64,000 nucleotides of DNA from Paracyclopina nana (lineage: Eukaryota; Arthropoda; Copepoda; Cyclopoida; Cyclopettidae): positions 3,618,501-3,682,500 of the forward strand of contig JAGUCH010000007.1 of assembly GCA_019096065.1 (NCBI GenBank). Direction: 5' to 3'. Positions 24,301 to 32,968 of this stretch are shown in pieces; positions within the stretch are counted from its first letter, which is position 1, and every line of letters starts with the position of its first letter. The notes beneath the pieces were generated by a model that did not search any database, was not told the DNA's origin, and saw only the letters and a list, made by a program, of their open reading frames with translations. A program made the position numbers and the translations under genes.

Positions 24301-27300
24301 CAATCAAAGAGGCCTCTCACTCAACATCATCATCGGCACCGTCAGCAGCTACCGCAGAAACGTGCGACGACGTGTTCCAGGACTAATACAATATTGCTCC
24401 CTCATGACAAAGTTTGGGGGGGTGCACACACATTTATGCCACATTCATGCCATATTTCATATCACATATGTATCATAACCGCATTATTAACACATGCTCA
24501 TGCTATATAAACCATGACATTCGGGCGCAAACACTAACAAGACAAACAAGCGTATAATAATCATTTACCTTCTCTCTTGCAGTCTGAGTTAATAACCAAC
24601 TACCTCCTAGCGAAGGGAATTTATAAAGTGTACACTAGCTCACCACTACGTACTACGTCCACCATGCATCCAGGTCATTGTTTGTGCAGTCCCACGCTGA
24701 TGCTCCTCGTCTTCTTTGGATACAGCTACTGGATCCTCCTCAACGAGGTGGCCCAAGCAGCAGCCTTCCCGGGGCAGTCACCACGACCAGCCGATTTGTA
24801 CACCCCAGACGCCAAGGTGACCTCGTTCACCACCTATGACTGCGCGCATCCAGATGCCATGCACGAAGCTATCGACCTGAGCCAGCCTGAACTCTGTGAA
24901 GATATTCGCAGCTCTTACCAGTCGCCGGTTAATATCACGATTCAGGTACTGCAGACGGCCTCGACCCTCTCCGTTAAGGCATACCGGTGCCGAGTGCACA
25001 TATCGCGGGAAGTTACTCGCTGTGGATATGATAGCATCAGTTATGGGAGTCAAATGACGGACGTAAATAGGCCCTACCTGGTAACGCCGCAAGCCTGCCG
25101 AGACGCCGCCGAGAAACGCTTCCTGCTGGTGGAAAATAAGAAGGTCCAAGTCACGCTCAATACCCCCGTGTCCCTGTCGTACTTCTCCAAGGGTGGGCTC
25201 GATAAGGATCACAAGTGCACGACGACTACTTTCATCAGTGGTGGCGTGACATTCTACAAATTGTATGAAACCACCACGATCCATGCGTTGGTGGAGCCGA
25301 TCTACGGGAAGCTAAACACGGCCAATGGGCGGGTGGTCTTCTCCAACCACCTTACAGCCAACTTCCAGGACTTGATCGTACAGGACGACGCCGAAGGCAC
25401 CATTGTGTGGCCTAAGCGCAAGACCCCCCGCTGCGAAGATGAACTGAGCGAAGTATACAAGGGGCCGGCCGTTCTGTACCCTCACCGCAACTCGTCCAGC
25501 TTCAGCGGCAACGCGGGTCACCTAGGAGACCTGCTCCTCCTCGCCCACGAAGAAGAATCGCGGTTCGCGGGATTCGTCCTCAAGGGCGTGCAGTCCATGT
25601 GCCAGCGGCGGCTGTTCACCACTCAGCTCCGCGACTTCGCCGTCTTGATCGTGGGACCCGGGGATGGACCCCTCCAAGCCAAGTACCTTCACCCGGAGGA
25701 CATGGGACGGTGCGAATATACAGACACAGCTGGCATTCGTGCATTCGCAGCATGCGCTGCATATCCAGGACCGGTTCAAGTTCCTCCAGGAACTTATCTG
25801 CAAGAACGAACGATCGATCCTGCACTCCAAGCTCAAGAGTATGGCTTCCGGCTCCTCATCATACGCCACCCTTGATAGCCACGGACCAGGCCATCTAGTC
25901 ACCCGTGCCGGGGCCGTAGCCTATGTTACCTCCTGCTACCCGGTGCAAGCCGTCACCAGGTCTATTGCGAACTGCACGCAGGAGATTCCCGTGCTGGTGA
26001 ACAACGAGACACGATTCGCGGACCCTCTCTCCTTTGTGCTGACTGACCGGCCCAGCGTGGTCCCATGCGATTCCATCACCCCGATTAAATGGAAGATCCA
26101 CAATCAGTGGATGTGTGCCACCCCCAGATCCACGCCTGTATTGCCCCTATGCAACTCAACCCCATGTCGGACGCGGCTCCCGGAGCGGACATTACGACAT
26201 CAGTCGAGGACTAGGGGGTGGAGTGTTCTCGGCGGAACAGCGGGCTAACCATATCCTCTACCTCCACTTGTTTAGCAGTCGGGAGGCCGTGGTGAACACT
26301 ATCACTAGTAACGTGCTCCACAACTCGCTTATCACGGGCAGCAGGTCGACTACGCTATGGACGCAGGAAGACATTGATCAAATGGTGGATCATGTCGGCA
26401 GCGCAATTATTCCTTTCTTCAGCTCAGTAGGGAAGTATTATTCCTACTTCACAGGGACTCTCATCACCATCGGCCTGATCAAGTTGATCCTCGGAGCCGT
26501 CATCCGGATGATCATCCTGTACCGACAGCGCGGATTGGGTTGGTGGATGTTCTTGGCTCTGTGGCATACGGCCTTCCTTATGGTCGAGATGCCGTGGCGG
26601 ATGCTTACCAACCTTGGGCACGACCAGATTCTATTCCCTGGCGGGGACGACGATGACGAGGATCAACCCCCAACACGCGGCAGGCGCCGACCTCGAAACC
26701 GGGAAGGACCCGAGGCGTACCCCCTGGCCGCCCTCAGCGACGGAGACGAAGAGGATGACGACGAGGCACCCCCTAAGTACGGGGCCGCAGAACCGGGAGA
26801 AACCGATGGACCCCGCCGGTCTGGATTCCGCCAACGCATGAAGGAGGCTCTATTTAAAGAACAAGACGGCCTCTACCGGAACCTGCAGGCACAGGTCGAC
26901 GCGCTGGCGAGGCAGAACGAGACTATGCACAACTACATTATGGCTGTGCTCCCCTCGGCTCCGGCGCCCAATACTGTGGCCTCCGCGACCTCGACGCCCC
27001 TGAAGTCACCGATGGAAGGAGGAGCGACCACCGGTCCACCTATCTCCCCTGTACCTCCGGCCACGGGATCCCCCCGACATAGGGTGCCAGCATTGCGCCG
27101 TGAGGACACGGCCACGCTTCAATAGGGGGAAATTGTAGCAGGATCCCGAGCCTGCGCACCTGCGCTCTCGCCTCCTTCTCGTGCGGTAGCACTACAATTG
27201 TACGGCAGTAAATAAACGACTATGCGCGAGCAAACAGCTCGACGACACATATCCTTCCAACTAAGATGGAGTCTTATAAGCTATAAGTTAGTAAGGTGTA

Positions 27301-30300
27301 ACGCGTAGGTCTCAGAGTGTTCGAACCCCTACATAAGATATCAAGATTTAACCGGTTAGAGTTGAAGATACAAATTGAAGAATCACAATTTCACTTTCCC
27401 AGCTTTCTAGATCTAGCAATCTGGCATTTAAGATCTAAAAACATGACTTTTAAGATGTAATTGATTCAAGACAAGATAGTTTGCACATCCTCTCTCAATA
27501 TGAATATCGCAGGAAATCATCACTTAATCTCGAAAATCATGATCAAGTTATGCAACTCCCTTATGTTTTCCCTGTTTTAACACCATCTTATGAAAAAAAT
27601 CCTGCGTAACTAATTAGCTTTTTTTGACACTCTGCTCCAGAAAGAGGCTCCCAAATTGTTACACGGTTTTGACACAACATCATAATTGGAATCTTTGCAG
27701 GCACATAAACATCCTAAGCAGAGCTACAAATTAGTAGTAGTTTAAAAAAGATAAGGTAGAAGTCGAAATGGTTATTGAGCTCATCTTAGCTATTGGAATC
27801 ACTGGAAACCTTTTGGTGACAACCAGTTGCACCCTCATCATCTTATCGCATGTGAAACATAAACAACCAGGCATGCAAACACTTGTTGACTACTTTGCTT
27901 ACAATGGTTTGATCAGCATGCTTGCACACGAAGCTTCCAGAGGAATGGCAATGGTATTTATTTTGTTGGGGGTAACCACTAGCAACATAACAGCCATGGT
28001 AATTGCATTAGCCACCTCAATAGCGAACAGTATGAAAGTACTGCACCTCATTGGCTACATGGCTGTAAGGTATCTCTATGTTTTTCATCCTAACAAATTA
28101 GAAACTTCGATGGATGATAAAAAAGTTATCAAGGCATCTACATGTGGAGCTTTACTTTTGTCACTGATCATTGTTGGACAAGAGCAAACATTTTTTGTGC
28201 CTATTCAGGACTCATTCTTTGGTGTTTTGCTATCAGCTAACGCTTCAACCCATACTTATAAAATGTTCAAATTAAGGAGATTCATAAGCTTTCTGTCTAC
28301 AAGTATATTGATTGCCATTCAATTCAAGCTTTGGAATCACAACAGAAAATTCAAAGAGAGGTTCAAGCATCAAACAGACAATGAAATTGAGTGGATGAGC
28401 TTCAATTTGAAGTTGATAAGGCAATATTTACTCCCCATTCTTTTGATTGGAGGTGCATATGGCTACATTTATTTCATTCGAATGTCCAATCATTTATTGG
28501 CGATTTGCTTAAGTTTGTTATACTCAGCAACTTTGAACTTTGTGCTGATCTCATTCATTGCTAAATACTCCTTATTAAAAGAACATGCAATGAAAATACT
28601 TCAATCACTAAGAGGAAAAATTGTTTTTTATGCAACCTTTCTCAAAAGATCCCCAATTGTATATGATGTCAATGAATAAATACATGTACAAACATATGTA
28701 TGTCCAAGGGATGCATGATTCAGTTCAATCGTAAGATCTAGATGATTCAACTCTTACTTATGCAGTAAAAAGCGCGTTAACTTAATGTCCTGTTCATGTA
28801 CGCCCCAAACTCCTTAGGAAAATGCACGAAAAACACCTCAAGGAAAGGAGAAAAATTGTCTTATGACAAGCGCCAGCTGATACTAAAAAAATCAGATCGA
28901 CTTTAAGCCAACTTGAAAGTAAACAAATCTAATTTCGGCTATGAAGTGCTCCATATTTTAGTCCTTTTGAGAAAAATCAATCGTTAAATGTCGTCTTTTA
29001 TCAAAGAAGTATGATGACAGATAGTTTGTTACGAAATATGCTAAAAACCATGAGACAAAACAGCAATAATTGCCAATAAAAACGCTGCTCGGCCTCAAGC
29101 TGAACTTGTAGAGCGGCAGTTAGCAACAGATTCACTTTTCCTTATGACAATTTTTTCCATACCTTGAGGCATTCTTAATACATGAACAGGGCATTAGACA
29201 AGGCAATTATATTTTTCATCCTCAGGTATTTGACACTGATATGGATGATACAATAGTTGTCAAGGCATTTACATTTGAAGCTTTACTTTTTTCACTGATC
29301 ATTGCTGGAATAGAGCAGACGTTTTTTATATTATATTTAAATATTTACTCCCTGTTCTTTTGTTAGTAGTTGCATATGGCTACATTTTTTTCATTCGAAT
29401 GTCTAATCATTTATTGGTGATTTGCTTAAATTCGTTATACTCGGCAACTTTGAATTTAGTCAGGATCTCATTCATTGCTAAGTACTCCTTATTAAAAGAG
29501 CAAGTAATGAAAATACTTCAATCACTAAGAGGAAAAATTGTTTTTAATGTAACCTTTCTCAAAAGATCCCCAATTGAATATGAAGTCAATGAATAAATAT
29601 ATGTGCCCAAGGGTTGCATGATTCAGTCAATTGTAAATTGTAAAATTATTTATTGCTAAATTCTACTTGTTAAAAGTTACTGAAAATCCTTCGATGACTA
29701 AGAAAAATTGGTGTCGATTGCAACCATTTTCAAAGGATTCCCTACATTATACGAAGTTAATTAATGATAATAAACAACATTAACTATCATCAAACACCAT
29801 TTTGCACTTAAAATCCTTGGCAGCGCAGCATCAAAATTGTTCGATTATATTGAGCGTCTTTGCCTAAAAGTTTGGGTTCGAGTGGCGGATATTGGAAAGA
29901 AGATTAGCTTTCCGTCAAATTTCACTGCTTCTTTGTTTTCACTTCCGGTCGAGCGGAAATGTAGCAACTTTCGCGGGCAAATACTTAATTGGTGCAGCAG
30001 TAGAAAAGGTAACACTTACAGACTCGTCGTGTTTTCTGGGCATTTTTCCACCATTTCCACTTGACATTTGGGGTGATCTTCTTCCATCGTCTGCTGGATT
30101 TGCTCCGTGATGCATTCTGTCGAGAATTTGGTGGAGCAAACGGTTCTTCTGCCTCTGATGCACTTTTGCCTCGTTTCACCCACAGTCGGAGTCGGCCTCA
30201 CATCCAGGACAATGTTGTCCAGACTGAGGTCATTGTTGTAGCCAAATGGTGATTTGGCAATGTTGAACTTTCCATCAGGACACACCCGAACTCTGACCTG

Positions 30301-31047
30301 AAATGGCATCAATATTTCTTGACACACAAAAGAATTATTTGCTGCTGTCAGCAATTGTGACAGATTCCAGTCTTGACGGAGTGACAAAGAAAGATGCATT
30401 ATCATTGCATCGAAGATGAGACACTTCAAAATTGATTCTAATTTGCCAAGATTGAGAGCAAAACTCGAGTGTTCGAGGGCATCGATCTTTGGGCTTTGTC
30501 GGTCGCGCCAACCATTATCATTTCTGAGCTCAAAAATCATAGCCAATCAAACGATCAACGAAATTTGCCTCTGGGTCATCTTGCAACTGCTAGCAATGAA
30601 CATCATTATCATAGCCAAGGCAGTTGAAGAATTTGGACAAAACAAAAAATGTTCTTAATTAAGATTGACTATCAGAAGGTAATTCCTACTTTGCTGCTGT
30701 GTGGCCTCATAACTGTTTTGCATTTTTTCTCGTAAATTGTGTGGCATGCCTCTTCGTCGTCATCTTGATTAGAATGTTGAGCAACCGGTTGATTTTCACA
30801 CTTTTTCGTCATGGACACGCTGCACCTGATGATCGTGTCGTATTCAGTGTCTTGGACCGTCTCCAGCTTGTCCTGGCACAAATTCCCATCCTGGTCCAAG
30901 TAGGGCTTGGAGTCGATTTCCTCATCATCTTGACTCAATGTTGCGTCCACAAGAAGTGAGGCCACGAAAAAGAGCAAAATTCCCACCTATCAACTTGACC
31001 ATTATTTAGTGCTATATCAAAGTGGTAACATTACTCACCCTTCGCAT
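12353..31047 (-). CDS. secreted cysteine-pair protein with giant intron, uncharacterised
   Basis: Five minus-strand exons: 31047-31039, 30986-30690, 30297-30020, 16587-16383, 12724-12353. All have gt-ag borders and phases that fit, giving 386 residues. It starts MRRVGILLFFVASLLVDATLS, a signal peptide. The body is built of repeated short cysteine pairs (CSVSMTKKC, CHTIYEKKC, CQVEMVEKC, CTLIPKQMC), reminiscent of arthropod extracellular proteins without a named domain. The last exon holds a furin-type site, RVKR before SADPW, so the C-terminal part could be released as a peptide; it ends in a basic and Gln-rich tail. Introns are 51, 392, 13,432 and 3,658 bp. The 13.4-kb intron contains the LTR element and the receptor genes, all on the opposite strand. 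Function unknown. The exon chain is well supported by phase, but unconfirmed by transcript. Confidence 0.7.
12725..16382. other. intron of the secreted cysteine-pair gene, nothing else recognised
   Basis: The 3.7-kb AT-rich intron lies between the last two coding exons. Short open frames (for example 13992-14243) have no signal, motif or splice support. A TATA-like string near 14811 has no gene after it. Confidence 0.5.
16588..17191. other. intron sequence between exon 4 and the LTR element, nothing recognised
   Basis: About 600 bp of AT-rich intron sequence of the minus-strand gene, ending at the target-site copy TAAG (17192-17195). No gene or repeat seen. Confidence 0.5.
17196..17395 (+). 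repeat. 5' LTR
   Basis: 200 bp, starts TGTAG and ends CTACA; AATAAA at 17273-17278. It matches 27134-27333 with no difference that I can see. Confidence 0.95.
17396..18590 (+). other. long GC-rich untranslated leader of the LTR element
   Basis: A TGGCGC string at 17399, three bases after the LTR, looks like the start of a primer-binding site, but only about six bases fit a lysine-tRNA primer, so the tRNA is not identified. Open frames such as 17546-17821 (91 codons, Arg/Pro/Ser-rich) have no recognised motif and may simply reflect high GC. The 1.2-kb leader probably carries packaging signals and the splice donor for env; neither can be pinned down. Confidence 0.5.
18591..19961 (+). CDS. gag: gag polyprotein of the LTR element
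   Basis: 456 residues. The N-terminus is Pro/Gly-rich, followed by a charged coiled coil (MEAQRQADAQARKQEAELRL) and a helical capsid-like region from about residue 160 to 330. Then comes one zinc knuckle, CFYCERKGHRKSEC (CX2CX4HX4C), and a basic Ser/Arg-rich tail. It packages element RNA and forms the particle. Its last codons overlap the -1 frame that leads into pol: the heptamer G GGA AAC sits five codons before the gag stop. The reading frame is intact, unlike those of pol and env. Confidence 0.9.
   Translation: MPVERSPPHTSANEELGTSPDSHELGPHPTGLQQRFEADLSTLGAHGAAAGSRPGLDPLGFPRNYGSAAEAATGTRPRPGPGARADPPNQPTETDPAGANPDTEGLSQSMLLQFLKSMEAQRQADAQARKQEAELRLLEINTRRLEAENAAAHSGRKRKLEKFEDTEADKWLTFRLHVEATFLGSKDTEATKKLEVKHAMVGAALRTINEVDLFLTDESFTLKHLLDAYERFFVTATSSQVARIALETAHQRSDEGIPQWHARLRSIFVRAKPELAKEVETYPDLTRLFVTKLHLKDVVMGIAGHKFTTMADALEAASQAECWLSLGQGKGRIAAMIPGAGDDSTVVCFYCERKGHRKSECRTLDSDKRNGRYDPKIDKWAHAASLNKDQAARGQSSRGRGRRRTSDQKRTSDRQGSSGKTNKRSRVNEIYEAKPKEEPESEASDDAAPGNDSTRL
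19937..20008 (+). promoter_or_regulatory. predicted -1 ribosomal frameshift signal (gag to pol)
   Basis: Heptamer GGGAAAC at 19937-19943 is in the correct register (G GGA AAC) for gag. After a 5-nt spacer, 19949-19958 can pair with 19969-19978 (10 bp, one G-U), with the gag stop codon in the loop. Loop bases 19961-19967 (GAGAGCT) are perfectly complementary to 20002-20008 (AGCTCTC), which makes an H-type pseudoknot. The -1 frame is open from here into the protease. The same heptamer class drives gag-pro frameshifting in some vertebrate retroviruses. Confidence 0.8.
19943..24386 (+). pseudogene. pol: pol of the LTR element: protease, RT, RNase H, integrase; broken in integrase
   Basis: Reached by -1 frameshifting from gag. 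Order: aspartic protease (LVDSGN near 20080), reverse transcriptase (about 21050-21650; LDAVGAF then YLNDCLV), RNase H (about 21930-22300; LDTDFS, QGELVAV, RTDHRALLW, NADPLS), zinc-binding HHCC (HDTMGHQG ... CLLCQRSK near 22640-22770) and integrase core. The YxDD box has Asn in place of the first catalytic Asp. The first frame runs to a stop at 23269, but homology leaves it at about 23020 and continues one frame over (to 24386), so the integrase core is split by a one-base frame change. The second part holds the rest of the core, a GPY/F-like segment (WTGPWTIEKQ) and a long Pro/Ser-rich tail; no chromodomain is seen. Family membership is certain; activity of this copy is doubtful. Confidence 0.9.
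24563..24582 (+). promoter_or_regulatory. putative splice acceptor for a subgenomic env mRNA
   Basis: A clean pyrimidine tract ending in tctctcttgcag lies just after pol and 82 bases before the env ATG at 24664. Its donor, expected in the leader or gag, was not identified. Confidence 0.55.
24664..27125 (+). pseudogene. env: env-like membrane glycoprotein, chuvirus-like, frame-broken
   Basis: The third gene begins with a signal peptide (hydrophobic run LMLLVFFGYSYWILL). The ectodomain starts with FTTYDCAHPDAM, later YRCRVHISREVTRCGY; this Cys spacing resembles glycoproteins of arthropod chuviruses and related captured envelopes (presumed class III fusion proteins). N-glycosylation sites are present. 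The reading frame changes at least twice, between about 25,640 and 25,730 and in 26,100-26,220, so no single frame spans the gene. The last frame holds a transmembrane segment (ITIGLIKLILGAVIRMIIL, about 26,460), a second hydrophobic stretch and a cytoplasmic tail of about 180 residues with an acidic run, a PPKY motif and a short coiled coil. Not an insect errantivirus (baculovirus F-like) env. The relationship is inferred from pattern memory. Confidence 0.65.
27124..27130 (+). other. polypurine tract before the 3' LTR
   Basis: AGGGGGA three bases before the 3' LTR, the expected plus-strand primer position. Confidence 0.7.
27134..27333 (+). repeat. 3' LTR
   Basis: 200 bp, TGTAG to CTACA, apparently identical to the 5' copy, followed by the target duplication TAAG. 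Confidence 0.95.
27338..27767. other. host intron sequence between LTR element and receptor gene
   Basis: 430 bp of AT-rich sequence. It presumably contains the receptor's promoter; no recognised element. Confidence 0.4.
27768..28679 (+). CDS. divergent single-exon 7TM receptor, nested in an intron
   Basis: 303 residues without introns. TM1 carries a GN pair (ILAIGITGNLLVTT), there are seven hydrophobic segments, and TM3 ends in AVRYLYVFHP, in the place of the DRY motif of rhodopsin-class GPCRs. The NPxxY motif of TM7 is not recognisable (SATLNFVLISFI instead). The short N-terminus, single exon and decayed neighbouring copies suggest a fast-evolving chemosensory-type family. The gene lies in the 13.4-kb intron of the secreted-protein gene, opposite strand. 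Ligand and pathway cannot be inferred. An alternative is a non-GPCR seven-helix protein. Confidence 0.6.
   Translation: MVIELILAIGITGNLLVTTSCTLIILSHVKHKQPGMQTLVDYFAYNGLISMLAHEASRGMAMVFILLGVTTSNITAMVIALATSIANSMKVLHLIGYMAVRYLYVFHPNKLETSMDDKKVIKASTCGALLLSLIIVGQEQTFFVPIQDSFFGVLLSANASTHTYKMFKLRRFISFLSTSILIAIQFKLWNHNRKFKERFKHQTDNEIEWMSFNLKLIRQYLLPILLIGGAYGYIYFIRMSNHLLAICLSLLYSATLNFVLISFIAKYSLLKEHAMKILQSLRGKIVFYATFLKRSPIVYDVNE
28783..29196. repeat. imperfect foldback repeat between receptor copies
   Basis: 28783-28800 and 29179-29196 are inverted copies with 17 of 18 bases matching. Weaker inverted matches continue inward (CCTCAAGG and AAAAATTGTC blocks). It looks like an old MITE of about 410 bp; target duplication not resolved. 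Confidence 0.5.
29210..29596 (+). pseudogene. decayed copy of the 7TM receptor
   Basis: 29210-29330 matches the TM3-TM4 region (FHP ... DMDD ... VVKAFTFEALLFSLIIAG). After a deletion, 29350-29596 matches TM6 to the C-terminus (RMSNHLLVICLNSLYSATLN through SPIEYEVNE). The 3' flank (CCAAGGGTTGCATGATTCAG) also matches that of the intact gene, so a unit including the 3' UTR was duplicated. No start or complete frame remains. Confidence 0.85.
29640..29765 (+). pseudogene. second, older relic of the receptor C-terminus
   Basis: Sequence reading like IAKFYLL followed by frame-broken remains of the terminal SLRGKI and RSP segments, ending in GAAGTTAATTAA. It matches the last 40 codons of the receptor only in pieces. 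Confidence 0.55.
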
Positions 31048-31917
31048 TTTGTTGCTGGCCTTTCGTTTTTCGGTTGCTTATAGGTGGAAATGGTAAATTA
31101 CATCCTGTGCACTGTGTGTTTTTAGCACCTGCACTTTTCTTCACTGAAGAGGAGTTTTAAGCAAGCGTTTTGATGCAGAGTCGCGCGCGGTTGATGTCGA
31201 CGGCGAAATCGCGCACTGTGCAACAAACGGCGCACGGCGTTCAAATCACCAGAGCATAACTCAAAATCACAAATCTTCTTGGGCGATAAGCCAGCAGCTA
31301 CTATACACCCTAATAAACGCTTCACTGACTTCTTTAAGCTGAACAGGATCATCTTTATTTAGACTACTCCCATCCGATTTCCAAATTCAAGATTTTCAAA
31401 TGAGAAACTCGGAAAACGTTTACGATACCATAATAAATAGGAAGAGTTTTATGGTGGCTGCTGCGAAAATGAGCCGCTATTATTACCATTGCCCCAATTT
31501 GAGTAATTGACACCCTTGCGAGAATGTCTGACAAATGTTGATGCACTAATTGGCAAACGAGTGGGTAGGTCATGTTAATTCGCAATTTATTTGAGCGCAT
31601 TCGCAGAACTCGATATCGAAGTCAGGAATGTCACACATGACTCACTTCTTTGCCGAACAAAGAATTATGCAGACTTTTTTTGCAATCAAGGCTAGAAGAA
31701 AAGGAGGAAAATTGCACAAAATACCATGTGAAAAAGCTCATTGATCATCGAACTGTGTCTCGCATTTTTTGCAGTAATTGTGGGGGCTTTTTTGCGCATT
31801 GTCACACCTTGCTAGTTTTGCGTCAGCGATTGAAGGTATAAAGAAGTTAAAGAACCCTAACTTTATTGCAACACATGATTATCAAGTCAAGTAGCGCAGA
31901 AATACCATCATATTTTG
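31048..31917. other. intergenic, no gene seen
   Basis: 870 bp between the start of the secreted-protein gene and the end of dCMP deaminase, both on the minus strand. Its right part must hold the deaminase 3' end and its left part the upstream promoter. No exon or repeat recognised. Confidence 0.5.
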
Positions 31918-32537
31918 CTAAATATTAATTGAATCGAAATCAATGACTACCTGACTTTTCTTGGGTTGGAATTGTCTGTACGTGACGCCAGACATGTCAA
32001 ACATCTTCTTGCTAGCAATCGTTTCAGGTTTTGAGGCATGTTTGTCCGAGTAGTACACGATTTCTTTCAGCCCAGACTGAATTATCATCTTTGCGCACTC
32101 ATTGCACGGGAAAAGAGCGACATACATGGTGCATTTCTCCACGGAGGCCGCATTTTTGTTTAAAATTGCGTTCATCTCCGCATGACATACATACATGTAT
32201 TTGGTCTCGGAGCGATCGGTACTCTTTTTCCCCCAAGGAAGAATATCATCCGAGCATCCCCTCGGAAATCCGTTGTAGCCAATTCCCACAATGCGGTTTT
32301 GCTCATTGACGATCGTTGCTCCAACCTAGGAAAGATAATTTAAAAGCCAAAAACGAAGGAAATTTTCACGGTTACTTGAGTGACAGGATCTTTCGATCGC
32401 ATGGCAGATAAAAAAGCAACAGACATGAAATAATCTTCCCATGGGAGAAAATCGGTCCTTTTAGCTGATGTCATGTTGCCATTTATCTCAGGGTCGTCTT
32501 TTAGCGGTTCAGTCTTGATTTCAACGACGTTAGACAT
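31918..32537 (-). CDS. DCTD: deoxycytidylate (dCMP) deaminase
   Basis: Converts dCMP to dUMP, feeding thymidylate synthesis; zinc enzyme of the cytidine-deaminase fold. Exons 32537-32376 and 32325-31918 with a 50-bp intron in phase 0 encode 189 residues (human DCTD 178). The zinc site is complete: CHAEMNAIL with the catalytic Glu, and [19 protein letters not shown] is the family's substrate loop. The start at 32537 ([11 protein letters not shown]) was chosen over open sequence further upstream because it is the first ATG close to the homologous region. It is divergent from the Ser-rich gene at 32969. Confidence 0.95.
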
Positions 32538-32968
32538 GGTAAAACCCGTGTTTCCCTTCCTTTGAGGTCTGTGATGGTTTTTGATATAAAACAGTTTTTT
32601 TGGCTGAGTAACTCTAAAAAACCGGGCCTTGAATTTCAAGTCTACTCTGACTTGAGTACGAGCAAATTTTACATTATATTTGATGAATCTCACTAATTAA
32701 AAAGAGATAAAATGCATCAAGAAGTTTTTTGGGGTCACAGATGTTTCGAGAATATTCAAATTGGCGTCTGCGTTTCATTAGCAACAGATTCGTTCATTTT
32801 AAATCGCCTTAAATTACTCTGCACTGCTATCTCACTAGCTACACTTCACACTTGAAAGAAAACTCAAAATACAATGGTTTCAAGTGGGCAAGTGTAGCGG
32901 ATAGCAAATGTTTGAAAACAACCGCGTTGTTGTCGTTTTAAAAATTCAGCGAAATCGAAGGGATCACA
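32538..32968. promoter_or_regulatory. shared divergent promoter region (dCMP deaminase / Ser-rich protein)
   Basis: The 431 bp between two start codons facing away from each other must contain both promoters. No TATA box or known element stands out. Confidence 0.4.

Larger units (their letters stand above)
17196..27333 (+). mobile_element. Ty3/gypsy LTR retrotransposon with env-like third gene
   Basis: The 10,138-bp element is bounded by two 200-bp LTRs that start TGTAG and end CTACA. It is flanked by the 4-bp target duplication TAAG (17192-17195 and 27334-27337). Order: LTR, 1.2-kb leader, gag, protease-RT-RNase H-integrase, env-like gene, polypurine tract, LTR. RT before integrase and the GPY/F-like integrase tail place it in Ty3/gypsy. 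It is much more GC-rich than the host DNA around it. It sits inside an intron of a minus-strand gene, in the opposite orientation. LTRs that look identical by eye imply a very recent insertion, yet integrase, RT and env carry damage, so this copy may have been mobilised in trans or contain assembly errors. Confidence 0.95.
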
